Notes under the pieces: model-generated
Told to the model about the DNA's origin: nothing
Databases searched by the model: none
What the model saw: the letters and a program-made list of their open reading frames with translations, nothing else
NCBI RefSeq assembly: GCF_039555335.1
Contig: NC_092628.1
Coordinates: 74,216,713-74,280,712, forward strand
Length of the DNA stretch: 64,000 nt
DNA from: Amphiura filiformis
Lineage: Eukaryota; Echinodermata; Ophiuroidea; Amphilepidida; Amphiuridae
Direction: 5' to 3'
Position numbers and translations under genes: made by a program
Shown here: positions 1 to 10,959 of the stretch, piece by piece
How the letters are laid out: each line of letters begins with the position of its first letter
Position numbering within the stretch: position 1 is the stretch's first letter

Positions 1-201
1 CCTGTGACCCCTTGGATGACCTCTGACGTTAAACAGCCCATAACTTTTGTAGCCAGCTTCCCAATACTGCTTGTGATTGAGTTTGGTCGAAATCCGATCA
101 AGGATGTGGAAGTAGTAGCAAATTGTGAGAAAGAAGAAAGAAAGAAGAAAGAAACTAGAGCAACTGTGCCCTTTGCAAGGGCACGAGGTAAGTTAGGCGG
201 A

Positions 202-1105
202 TGATTGTGGCGATCTGATAAAGCAGCAATAGGCCTACTGTGCTGGATAGTATTAATTTTAATAAGACTGTTTCATTAATTGCCATTTTAATATACCTTG
301 ATCGTGGAAAGCTGGTATTTTGAAAACTTGACCTTTGACCCCTTAATGACCTTAAATGAATTTCAAAATATTTAAAACATGTTAAGAATGTCATAAGGAT
401 CATTGCATTTAAATTTCAGCTCAATTGAAGCATTTTGAAAACTTGACCTTTGACCCCTTTATTGCCCCTTAATGACCTGAAATGAATTTTAAAATATTTT
501 CAACATGTTTAGAATGTCATAAGGCTAATTGCATTTAAATTTCAGCTCAATCAGGGCATTTTGGAAAACTTGACCTTTGACCCCTTCATGACCCCTTAAT
601 GACCTTAAATAAATCTTAAAATGTTTTTAAAATGTTTAGAATGTCATAAGGATCATTGCATATAAATTTCAGCTCAATTGGAGCATTTTAAAACTTGACC
701 TTTGACCCCTTTATGACCCCTTAATGACATTAAATGAATCTTAAAATTTTTTTAAATGTTTAGAATGTCATAAGGATCATTGCATTTAAATTTCAGCTCA
801 ATTGGAGCATTTTGAAAAACTTGACCTTTGACCCCTTTATGGCCCCTTAATGACCTTAAATAAATTTAAACATGTTTTAAACATGGTTAGAATGTCATAA
901 GGATCATTGCATTTAAATTTCAGCTCAATCGGAGCATTTTCGGTTAAAATGACCTTATTTGACCCTGTGACCCCTGGATGACCTCGGACGTTAAACAAAT
1001 CCATAACTTTTGTAGCCAGCTACCCAATACTGCTTGTGACTGAGTTTGGTCGAAATCCGATCAAGGATGTGGGAGTAGTAGCAAATTGTGAGAAAGAAGA
1101 AGAAG
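202..1105 (+). repeat. Higher-order duplicate, left copy
   Basis: This stretch is nearly identical to 3617-4527, at an offset of about 3420 bp, with only scattered substitutions and short indels. The divergence is much lower than between neighbouring units, so it is a recent larger duplication inside the array. Confidence 0.85.
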
Positions 1106-3616
1106 AGGAAAGAAAGAAATGGCAAGAAAAAAATAAGTTAGGCTGCACGCCTAACTTAAGAAAGAAATGGCAAGAAAGAAATAAGTTAGGCTGCCCGCCT
1201 AACTTAAAGAAAGAAATGCAAAGAAAGAAATAAGTTAGGCTGCCCGCCTAACTTAACTAGAGCAACTGTGCCCTTTGCAAGGGCACGAGGTAAGTTAGGC
1301 GGATGACTGAGACAATCTGATCAAGCAGCAATACTGCGCTGGATAAGATTAATTTAAGACTGTTTCATTAATTGACATTTTAATAAACCTTAATCTTGGA
1401 AAGCTGGCATTTTGAAAACTTGACCTTTGACATCTGTATGACCCCCTTAATGACCTTAGATGAATTGTGAAATATTTTAAACATGTTTAAAATGCCATAA
1501 GGATCATTGCATTTAAATTTCAGCTCAATTGGAGCATTTTGAAAATATTGACCTTTGACCCCTTTATGACCCCTTAATAACCTTAAATTGATTTTGAAAT
1601 ATTTTAAACATGTTTAGAATGTCATGAGGATCATTGCATTTAAATTTCACTTCAATTGAAGCATTTTAATAAACTTGACCTTTGACCCCTTTATGGCCCC
1701 TTAATGACCTTAAATAATTTAAAAAATATTTTAAACATGTTTAGAATGTCATAAGGATCATTGCATTTAAATTTCAGCTCAATCAGAGCATTTTTGGTTA
1801 AAATGACCTTTTTGACCCCTGTGACCCCTTGGATGACCTCTGACTTTAAACAACCCATAACTTTTGTAGCCAGCTACCCAGTACTGCTTGTGACTGAGTT
1901 TGGTCGAAATCCGATCAAGGATGTGGAAGTAGTAGCACATTGTGAGAAAGAAGAAAGAAAGAAAGAGGAAATGGCAAGAAAGAAATAAGTTAGGCTGCCC
2001 GCCTAACTTAACTAGAGCAACTGTGCCCTTTGCAAGGGCACGAGGTAAGTTAGGCGGATGATTGTGACAATGTGATCAAGCAGCAATACTGTCCTGGGTG
2101 CTGGATAGTATTAATCTTAATAAGACTATTTCATTAATTGCCATTTTAATATACCTTGATCGTGGAAAGCTGGCATTTTAAAAAGTTGACCTTTGACCTC
2201 TGTATGACCCCTTTAATGACCTTAAATGAATTTCGAAATATTTAAAACATGTCAAGAATTTCATAAGGATCATTGCATTTAAATTTCAGCTCAATTGAAG
2301 CATTTTGAAAACTTGACCTTTGACCCCTTTATTGCCCCTTAATGACCTTAAATGAATTTTAAAATATTTTTAACATGTTTAGAATGTCATAAGGATCATT
2401 GCATTTCAATTTCAGCTCAATTAGAGCATTTTGGAACACTTGACCTTTGACCCATTTATGACCCCTTAATGACCTTAAATGAATTTTAAAATGTTTTTAA
2501 AATGTTTAGAATGGCATAAGGATCATTGCATTTAAATTTCAGCTCAATTGGAGCATTTTGAAAAACTTGACCTTTGACCCCTTTATGACCCCTTAATGAC
2601 CTTAAATGAATTTTAAAATACTTTTAAAATGTTTAAAATGTCATAAGGATCATTGCATTTAAATTTCAGCTCAATTGGAGTATTTTGGGTTAAAATGACC
2701 TTTTTTGACCCCTGTGACCCCTTAGAAGACCTCTGACGTTAAACAACCCATAACTTTTGTAGCCAGCTACCCAATACTGCTTGTGTCTGAGTTTGGTTGA
2801 AATCCGATCAAGGATGTGGGAGTAGTAGCAAATTGTGAGAAGAAAGAAGAAGAAAGAAAGAAAGAAATGGCAAGAAAGAAATAAGTTAGGCTGCCCGCCT
2901 AACTTAACTAGAGCAACTGTGCCCTTTGCAAGGGCACGAGGTAAGTTAGGCGGATGACTGTGACGATCTGATCAAGCAGCTATACTGTGCTGGATAGTAT
3001 TAATTTTAATAAGACTGTTTCATTAATTGCCGTTTTAATATACCTTGATCGTGGAAAGCTGGCATTTTGAAAACTTGACCTTTGACCTCTGTATGGCCCC
3101 TTAATGACATTAAATGAATTTTAAAATATTTAAAACATGTTCAGAATGTCATAAGGATCATTGCATTTAAATTTCAGCTCAATTGAAGCATTTTGAAAAC
3201 TTGACCTTTGACCCCTTTATTGCCCCTTAATGACCTTAAATGAATTTTAGAATATTTTCAACATGTTTAGAATGTCATAAGGATCATTGCATTTAAATTT
3301 CGGCTCAATCAGACATTTGGAAAACTTGACCTTTGACCCCTTTATGACCCCTTAATGACCTTAAATAAATTTTAAAATGTTTTAAACATGTTTAGAATAT
3401 GTCATAAGGATCATTGCATTTAAATTTCAGCTCAATCGGAGCATTTTCGGTTAAAATGACCTTTTTGACCCCTGTGACCCTGGATGACCTCTGACGTTAA
3501 ACAAATCCATAAATTTTGTAGCCAGCTACCCAATACTGCTTGTGACTGAGTTTGGTAAAAATCCGATTAAGGATGTGGAAGTAGTAGCAAATTGTGAGAA
3601 GAAAGAAAGAAAGAAT

Positions 3617-4527
3617 GATTGTGACGATCTGATAAAGCAGCAATACATGTAGGCCTACTGTGCTGGATAGTATTAATTTTAATAAGACTGTTTCATTAAT
3701 TGCCATTTTAATATACCTTGATCGTGGAAAGCTGGTATTTTGAAAACTTGACCTTTGACCCCTTAATGACCTTAAATGAATTTCAAAATATTTAAAACAT
3801 GTTAAGAATGTCATAAGGATCATTGCATTTAAATTTCAGCTCAATTGAAGCATTTTGAAAACTTGACCTTTGACCCCTTTATTGCCCCTTAATGACCTGA
3901 AATGAATTAAAAAATATTTTCAACATGTTTAGAATGTCATAAGGCTAATTGCATTTAAATTTCAGCTCAATCAGGGCATTTTGGAAAACTTGACCTTTGA
4001 CCCCTTCATGACCCCCTTAATGACCTTAAATAAATCTTAAAATGTTTTTAAAATGTTTAGAATGTCATAAGGATCATTGCATATAAATTTCAGCTCAATT
4101 GGAGCATTTTAAAAACTTGACCTTTGACCCCTTTATGACCCCTTAATGACATTAAATGAATCTTAAATTTTTTAAAAATGTTTAGAATGTCATAAGGATC
4201 ATTGCATTTAAATTTCAGCTCAATTGGAGCATTTTGAAAAACTTGACCTTTGACCCCTTTATGGCCCCTTAATGACCTTAAATAAATTTAAACATGTTTT
4301 AAACATGGTTAGAATGTCATAAGGATCATTGCATTTAAATTTCAGCTCAATCGGAGCATTTTCGGTTAAAATGACCTTATTTGACCCTGTGACCCCTGGA
4401 TGACCTCGGACGTTAAACAAATCCATAACTTTTGTAGCCAGCTACCCAATACTGCTTGTGACTGAGTTTGGTCGAAATCCGATCAAGGATGTGGGAGTAG
4501 TAGCAAATTGTGAGAAAGAAGAAGAAG
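3617..4527 (+). repeat. Higher-order duplicate, right copy
   Basis: Right copy of the segment at 202-1105. At its left junction (about 3600-3616) the purine tract runs straight into the body, so the 3' hairpin of the previous unit and the 5' hairpin of this one are missing. This marks the recombination point of the duplication or a later deletion. Confidence 0.8.
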
Positions 4528-4535
4528 AAGAAGAG

Positions 4536-6465
4536 GAACTAGAGCTACTGTGGCTCACGAGCCACGAATGTCAGGCGATGACTTCTGATTGACCTCATTT
4601 GACCTTTGACCTCGGGTACACGTGAGTTGACTACATGTACTCATGCTCTCTCAAATCAAGGGTAATTTGCATCACATTTAAGCCCAATCAGACATTTGAC
4701 CTTTCCTGTCCTGTAACCTTGGATGACCTTTACGGTTTTATACTCCCCAAGTGTCAGGGATCATTTTCCACAAGTTGTTACAGCCTGATCGGAGCAATAT
4801 TTAATTTGACCTGACCTTTGACCTCGGATGACCTTTGCAGTTACATACTTCCCAAGTGTCAGGGACTATTTCCCCCTAGTTACAGCCCAATGGGAGCAAC
4901 TTACAATTTGACCTGACCTTTGACCTCAGATGACCTTTATGGTTTCATACTCCCCAAGTGTCAGGGATCATTTTCCCCAGTTACAGCCCGATCGGAGCAA
5001 CTTTAAATTTGACCTGACCTTTGACCTCGCATGACCTGTTTAGTTTTATACTCATGAAGTGTCAGAGATTGGTTTCCCTGAGTTACAGGCCAATCGGAGC
5101 AACTTTAAATTTGACCTGACCTTTGACCTCAGTTGACCTTTGCGGTTTTATACTCCTCAAGTGTCAGGGATCATTTACCCAGAGTTACAGCCCAATCGAA
5201 GCAACCTAAAATTTGACCTGACCTTTGACCTCACACGACCTTTGCGGTTTTATACTCCCCAATTGTCAGGGATCATTTTTTCCAAGTTACAGCCCGATCG
5301 GAGCAACTTTAAATTTGACCTGACCTTTGACCTCACATGACCTTTGTGGTTTCATACTCCCCAATTGTCAGGGATCATTTTCCCGAAGTTGAAGCCCTAT
5401 CAGAGCAACTTTAAATTTGACCTGACCTTTGACCTCACATGACCTTTGCGGTTTCATACTCCCCAAGTGTCAGGGATCAATTTCCCAGAGTTACTGCCCC
5501 ATCGGAACAGCTGTAACTTTTGACCTTGGATGACCATAGCCGATGTTTCATGATCCCCTTATGATTATTATATGTAAGTTTTAGCCCAATCGGACATATT
5601 TCAAAATTTGCCCCCCCCCACGCACCCGAGTACTAGTATTCACCATTATTGCTATATAGCATTTACCATATAGCCTTAGTGTGTATGTATTGATTTTCAT
5701 AAATGCATCATGGGAAGGAATATAATTTGACCACCATCCCCACCGCACAACTATATAGCATTTATCACATACCATTAGTGTGTATTTTCATAAATGCATC
5801 ATGGGATAGCATCATTTCCAAACCTTTAGTGTGTATTTTCATAAATGCATCATGGGATAGCATAATTTCCAAACCTAACAACTCTTATCTCTTTTTATCA
5901 AAATAGCAGCACAATATTTACTGTTAATTTTCCTGGAAACTTAAAACCACACCAGTAGACATGCCCAAGCATGCAACCAATCTATATGCTTATCTCTTGT
6001 TATCAAATAGCTGTTTCTCTGCACAAGGTATCTGCCAAATTGCTGCCTCTAATGATAGCTGCTTCATTACATTTCATGCAAATATTTTCACAAAATGACC
6101 CTATTAAGCCTTACATGAACTTTGACCCCAATCTGTGGTACAACTTATTTGAAGCTTGGGCCAGCGGTTCTTGCTCACCACGTTTGGTGGTCATAGCATG
6201 TCATTTAAAGGAGAAGTAGCATTTTTAAGATTTTCACAAAATGACCCCTAATAACCCTTACATGACCTTTGACCCCTATCCGTGTAGAAGTTATATTAAG
6301 CTTGGGTCAGTGCTTCTTGTGGCCAAGTTTGGTCAAAATTGGTCCAAGCGTCTGGCACTAGTAGCGTTTTTTGGTTCTACTAAAGAAGAAAGAAAGAAGA
6401 AGATTTAGGAGCTTCACAGTATATCAGGCGGATAAATCCGCCTGACATAATCCGCCTGACATAAA
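4536..6465 (+). repeat. Family B hairpin-bounded repeat unit
   Basis: It starts AACTAGAGCTACT, then a hairpin with arms GTGGCTC / GAGCCAC (4550-4565), then GTCAGGCGATGAC. About nine monomers of roughly 105 bp follow (4600-5530), each with TGACCTGACCTTTGACCTC and CAAGTGTCAGGGATCA. The distal part (6090-6370) has two looser units with CACAAAATGACCC and ACATGACCTTTGACCCC and a closing block with AAGTTTGGTCAAAATTGG. The end is a GAAGAAAGAAAGAAG tract, then CTTCACAGTATA, then a perfect palindrome with arms TCAGGCGGAT / ATCCGCCTGA (6424-6445). The plan is that of family A with different sequence. Confidence 0.8.
5675..5876 (+). repeat. Three direct copies of a 50-bp motif
   Basis: TTAGTGTGTATTTTCATAAA followed by TGCATCATGGGA occurs at about 5675-5720 (diverged), 5779-5816 and 5826-5866. 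The last two copies are spaced about 51 bp apart. The block sits inside family B between the monomer array and the distal part. Confidence 0.8.
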
Positions 6466-6615
6466 GAAAGAAATGGCAAGAAAAAAATAAGTTAGGCTGC
6501 ACGCCTAACTTAAGAAGAAAGAAATGGCAAGAAAGAAATAAGTTAGGCTGCCCGCCTAACTTAAAGTTAGGCTGCCCGCCTAACTTAAAAACAGGAACTA
6601 GCTGGGATAAACCCA
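6466..6615 (+). repeat. Cluster of family A 3' hairpins
   Basis: Three copies of the AAGTTAGGC / GCCTAACTT hairpin (6489-6511, 6540-6562, 6564-6586) follow directly on the family B terminal palindrome. The first two are linked by the purine-rich spacer AAGAAAGAAATGGCAAGAAA, which also links hairpins at 1135-1254. A further GGAACTAG plus a small TGGG / CCCA hairpin (6603-6615) follows. Confidence 0.75.
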
Positions 6616-6619
6616 ACTA

Positions 6620-8429
6620 TGTAATGAATGCAAGAACACACAAATGAAAGAACTGAAGAAACAGAACACCATATACCAAAACACAAGGGTAACATTACAA
6701 TGATGAGGATATTATAACATTCATTACTAAACAATTGTCAAGAAAGTTCACACTTTCATGACATTTTCCTCCTCAAAGTGAGTCACTCTCTCAATTTGTA
6801 CTTCATACCTTTCTTTCACCCAGGCATGACCCACAATACTCTTGGCAAAAATACTTATCAGAAAATCCTTTATTGGAAAACCAAATATTGCTGCACAAAA
6901 TGATGCAGGTCACTGCCCCATTACCCTCTACCATAACACCATGAAACAATGTGGCAAAAATGTTTACATGAAATACCTAAGCAGTGACTGATGGACAAAC
7001 AGACAGCTCCAAATCCAACTTAATCAACCCTTCTTGGTTTGGTTTAAAGTATGTCATATTCAGCTCAGGTATATCAGTCTTCTAATGTCAGGTTCAAAGT
7101 AGTCAGACTGATGTGGTCCTAAATTGTAAATCTCTCTGCTTCATGAATCTAATTTAAGACATGGAACTGGATTGATGAAACTAACAACAGGCTCCCAAAC
7201 AGGGGTTTTCCTATACATAATCCATGTTGTTGGCTGTATGTGGGTTCATGGTCTCATATGGAGTAGGGGTGATGGGGGGGGGGGGGGATTAGACCTCGCC
7301 TGACTAAGTCAACACAAGCCCTTGTGACATGTATTCCTGATACAAGGAATTCTAATCCTGAACAATGAAGTTCAGTAAACCAATACCATAATGACCACTT
7401 GGTTTCTTCGCTTTGACCCCCATGTACTTTTGGTTCCCACAAAATCAGTACTGGATTCACACCCCATGACACACTTTGGGGAAAGACGGAGGAGTGGACC
7501 ATTGTCTCTCTCCCTACTCATCAGCATAGAGCAGATTATTCACAGCACAGTTTAAAAGTGCAATACTGAACAGTTAAATATGTTTGTGAACTGAGGCATA
7601 AGATTGAGAATGCTAATTTTGGGTCAATTCAAAGCATTCCAAACTGATGATTGGGGTTTTTCCACGAAGTTAACACTGTAAATTCACAAATAAATTTATG
7701 GTTATTAAAAATAAGTTTCATGGTTCAAATAAGGTCAAGTACAGATTCTGAGTCAGACTTTTCCATTGTTTTTATTATGAATTTAAGAAAAAAGAAAGTG
7801 GAGAAAGAAAACTTTTCCTACGATCATAGTCATACATGTAATACAGCTTAATACTGTACATGGTCTGTACTGTAGAAGAAGCTTGGTTCCTAGTTTCAGT
7901 TTGAAGTAAAAGCAAATAGTTCCCCTTTAAATCCTACACAAACATGACTTATTCTATTTCTAGCTACTATAATAACATTCAGGAAGATATGACTCTAACA
8001 AATGTCATCAATTTGACGCCAAATTTTAAACATAGTTGGATGTTAAATCAAGTTTAACCTCTTTATAGTTTGGTAAAGCTGCTGACAGTGTAGGCAGTGA
8101 TGGCTTTCCATGCTGTCTATAATTGCATCCGATTTTGACCACAATATTTCCCTATAAACAAAATTTGAATAAACATTTTGTGGGTGTAAAGTGTGATATT
8201 TTAGTTTGTGGTATATCCACAAGTAATGCCACAGTAACCTTGGCAATCTGTGGAAAGGATACCAATATTAGGCCTACTTTAGTATATATCCATTTTCAAA
8301 ATAGTTGTTAACAAGGGAGATGATATTAATATACTTGGGTCTATTGAAATAAATCTTTAAAATTCAATTTTTCATATTTAAACAACTTTGCTACATGTTT
8401 TTGGTAATTATTTGAACAATATTTTGCTA
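6620..8429. other. Intergenic, no gene seen
   Basis: AT-rich single-copy-looking DNA with a G-run at 7275-7287. Open frames are short, on both strands, and lack splice context or a recognisable protein. Confidence 0.6.
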
Positions 8430-8432
8430 TTA

Positions 8433-8615
8433 GGCCAAAAAAAAAATTGTTGTGTTGCCCTCAAGTCTTTCAATAAAATATTAATTTTAAGTGAAAAACA
8501 TTGCTTTTTTGAACAAATCTGTAAAAATCATCATTAAAAAAAAAAAATGCCGACCCTGATTTTTCAGGATTTAGGGTCGGGCGGTTGAGGGCAACACAAC
8601 AATTTTTTTTTGGCC
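8433..8615. mobile_element. Harbinger-like MITE with TTA target duplication
   Basis: Terminal inverted repeats start GGCCAAAAAAAAAATTGTTG and continue into GTGTTGCCCTCAA. The right end mirrors them, ending CAATTTTTTTTTGGCC. TTA flanks both ends (8430-8432, 8616-8618). Length is 183 bp with no coding capacity. A 3-bp TWA duplication is the usual mark of PIF/Harbinger. An internal GACCCTGA / TTAGGGTC hairpin lies near 8552-8578. Confidence 0.8.
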
Positions 8616-9228
8616 TTATTCCTGACACAAAAATAAATAATTATTAAAATTAAATAATAATACACAATTGTGTGTATCTTACATTTTGGTGTTGGTCAAA
8701 CCAGGGAGGTGAGATCACTTCCCTGGTCAAACAAGCATGATCAAAATCAGACAGAATAAAGCACATTTTGTGGACTAGATATATGGAATTCTTCTGCAAA
8801 GCAGCTGCACTTTTGTCTTTCACCAGGAAACTGTATCAAGCAATTTGTGTCTTAATTTTGGAAATGAAATTGGTTGCTAAACTTTATTGGTATGTACATG
8901 TATGTACCAGACATAATTTCCATCAGGACTAAATCATTGTCATGCAGAGATTGACAGAAGACTAATGACCTACAAAAGTGAGCTTATATCATTGAAAAAT
9001 TAACTCTCATGCAGTAGTACTCTGTGAGAATCGGTAAAACAGATTTTTGCTTTCACATCATGAAATGAAGTTGGTCACACCACAGAGCATTTGTAGGGTA
9101 TGTGGTCACACAGAAGGCAAATGAGAAATCTGAAATGCTTGAAACCAATATACAGATTACTACAGGCTGGAAATTCTATTTCAGAAATTCTGAAAGCTGT
9201 CAGTGTCAAATCCGAGATACTATTATAC

Positions 9229-9389
9229 AAATATATACTGCCATGAGAGGTTCTGGTTAAAACTATGGGCCGAGGTGAGATCAATAGTACTATTTTCCTG
9301 AGGCGCAGCCCGAAGGAAAATAGTATTAATTGATCTCAACGAGGATTAATAGTTTTAACCAGAACTTCGAATAAAGGCAGTATATATTT
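9229..9389. repeat. Long imperfect palindrome
   Basis: AAATATATACTGCC at the left pairs with GGCAGTATATATTT at the right. Inside, GTTCTGGTTAAAACTAT pairs with ATAGTTTTAACCAGAAC-type sequence, and TACTATTTTCCT pairs with AGGAAAATAGTA around a GC-rich loop (GAGGCGCAGCCCGA). The arms total about 70 bp each. Confidence 0.75.
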
Positions 9390-9393
9390 GTTT

Positions 9394-9813
9394 TATATAC
9401 TTCATTAATATGTTCTTTGTTCATTGATTTGTTAAAAGAAAATTATTTGACGTTTTGACTCTCCCGCTTCTATCCTGAGTGAACAGCACGGCTAATTTAA
9501 GCACAACCTACCCTTCAAAAAATCGAATAGCCTAAAATCGGGCTAACCAATTACAGCAGCGCTTGAAATGACGCTATGGCAGTTTAGCGTGCGTGAACTG
9601 TTCGTCGCGATCGAATGCGGCAGCGAAGGCATGGTCAAAAGTACTATTTACGGCTTGGAGGTACTATTTACGGCTCATCCGGGACATTGAAAATACTATT
9701 TACGGCTTAGAGGTACTATTTACGGATAGGAGTACTGATGGTAAAACTATTTTTGGTCATGTGATCCACTTTTAACCAATCAATGAACAAGAATATATTA
9801 ATGAAGTATATAA
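9394..9813. mobile_element. Inverted-repeat element of about 420 bp
   Basis: TATATACTTCATTAATATGT at the left end has its inverse at 9768-9813, extending through TTCTTTGTTCATTGATT. The interior holds four short copies of TACTATTTACGG (9644-9726) and CpG-rich DNA. No open frame resembles a transposase. It abuts the palindrome at 9229-9389 and may form one composite with it. Confidence 0.6.
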
Positions 9814-10059
9814 TTACTGTTATTTACAAACATTTTCTAAAGCATCCACTCAACTATCTATCTAAATATAAGCCTTAATTAAGGTCCATTCATGCTTCAT
9901 TGCATCTGCCTTGTGTTACCGATATATCTATCATTTTCTGTTGCAACTCAATGCTACACACTGCAAATCCTGTTAAAACAAATTTGTGACCAGATCTGGT
10001 CCAATCAGGTTAAAGTTGGCAATAATGAAAAAATAGCCTAATAGGTAAAAAAGAGAAGA

Positions 10060-10953
10060 AACTAGTGGCAAATGGTGGTCATAGACCACAAACCTAGCTG
10101 GGGCGTGTTGGTGTTGTGGCGGTATCCGACCCCTGCAAAATGTTCCAAAAATGTTCCCCTGGTCATGAGATTTGTTGTCGCCAAGTTTGAGTCCCGTACT
10201 CCTTAGAGAGGTCCAGAAAATGCAATTTTAAGATTTGACCCCATGTGAACTTTGACCTGACCCCTGCAAAATGTTCCAAAAATGTTCCGCTGGTCATCAA
10301 GTTTGTTGTCACCGAGTTTGGGCCCGTACCCCTTACAGATGTCCAGAAAATACATTTCTAAGATTTGACCTCTGCATGACCTTTGACCTGACCCCTGCAA
10401 AATGTTCCAAAATGTTTCCCAGATCATTAAGTTTGTTGTCACCAAGTTTGAACCCCGTACCCCTTACATATGTCCAGGAAATGCATTTCTAAAATTAGAC
10501 CTCTGCATGACCTTTGACCTGACCCCTGCAAAATGTTCTCCTGGTCATGAGATTTGTTGTCACTGAGTTTAAGCCCCATACCCCTTACAGATGTCCAGAT
10601 AAGATTTTACCCCCTTAATGACCTTTGACCCCAATTCTGTGTGCAAGATATGGGCACTGGGTAAAGCCGATGCACATGTGTAAGTGCGTCATTGTGCTAT
10701 GTAATATGTGGCAGAAGAAGCATTTTGAAAGTATTTGGTTATATACCGGTAATGCCCCCTTAATGACTTTTGACCGCAATTCTGTTTGCACCCTATGGGC
10801 ACTGAATATAGCCGGTACATATGTGCAAGTTACGTAATTGTAGGGTGTAACATGTAGGCGGAGAAGCATTTAGAAATTTGTTGACAGAAGAAAGAAAGAA
10901 GAATCGGATAGCATTACAGTACCTAGCTGGGGGGTGTAAACCCCCCAGCTAGG
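10060..10953 (+). repeat. Family C hairpin-bounded repeat unit
   Basis: It starts AACTAGTGGCAAATG, then a hairpin with arms GTGGTC / GACCAC (10075-10089), then CCTAGCTGGGGCG. Four monomers of roughly 120 bp carry TGACCTGACCCCTGCAAAAT, most of them with GACCTTTGACC. A distal part (10600-10870) has two looser units. The end is GAAGAAAGAAAGAAG, then GCATTACAGTA, then a perfect hairpin with arms CCTAGCTGGGGGGT / ACCCCCCAGCTAGG (10922-10953). The left arm repeats the motif found after the 5' hairpin. No gene lies inside. Confidence 0.8.
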
Positions 10954-10959
10954 TAAAAA

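Larger units (their letters stand above)
1..4535 (+). repeat. Tandem array of family A hairpin-bounded units
   Basis: The array continues past the left edge. Each unit starts with ACTAGAGCAACT, then a hairpin with arms GTGCCCTT / AAGGGCAC (166-184, 1268-1286, 2023-2041, 2919-2937), then AAGTTAGGCGGATGA. The body is several monomers of about 130 bp, each with TGACCTTTGACCC and a block ending GCATTTAAATTTCAGCTCAA. A non-repeated closing block follows (around 950-1085 in the first unit), then a GAAGAAAGAAAG purine tract and a second hairpin with arms AAGTTAGGC / GCCTAACTT (1135-1157, 1183-1205, 1232-1254 in the first unit). Unit length varies (about 1100, 755 and 896 bp). The short open frames here are repeat translations without coding signal. 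No gene is present. Confidence 0.9.

Noticed and set aside
1142..1260. Canonical Helitron 3' end (hairpin plus CTAG)
   Set aside because: The hairpin is followed by AACTAG as in CTRR ends, but no 5' TC terminus or A/T insertion context is visible. Only the looser Helentron-like comparison is kept.
4600..5530. Regularly spaced repeats that could suggest a CRISPR array
   Set aside because: The monomers are contiguous 105-bp tandem repeats in a eukaryotic genome, without unique spacers or cas genes.
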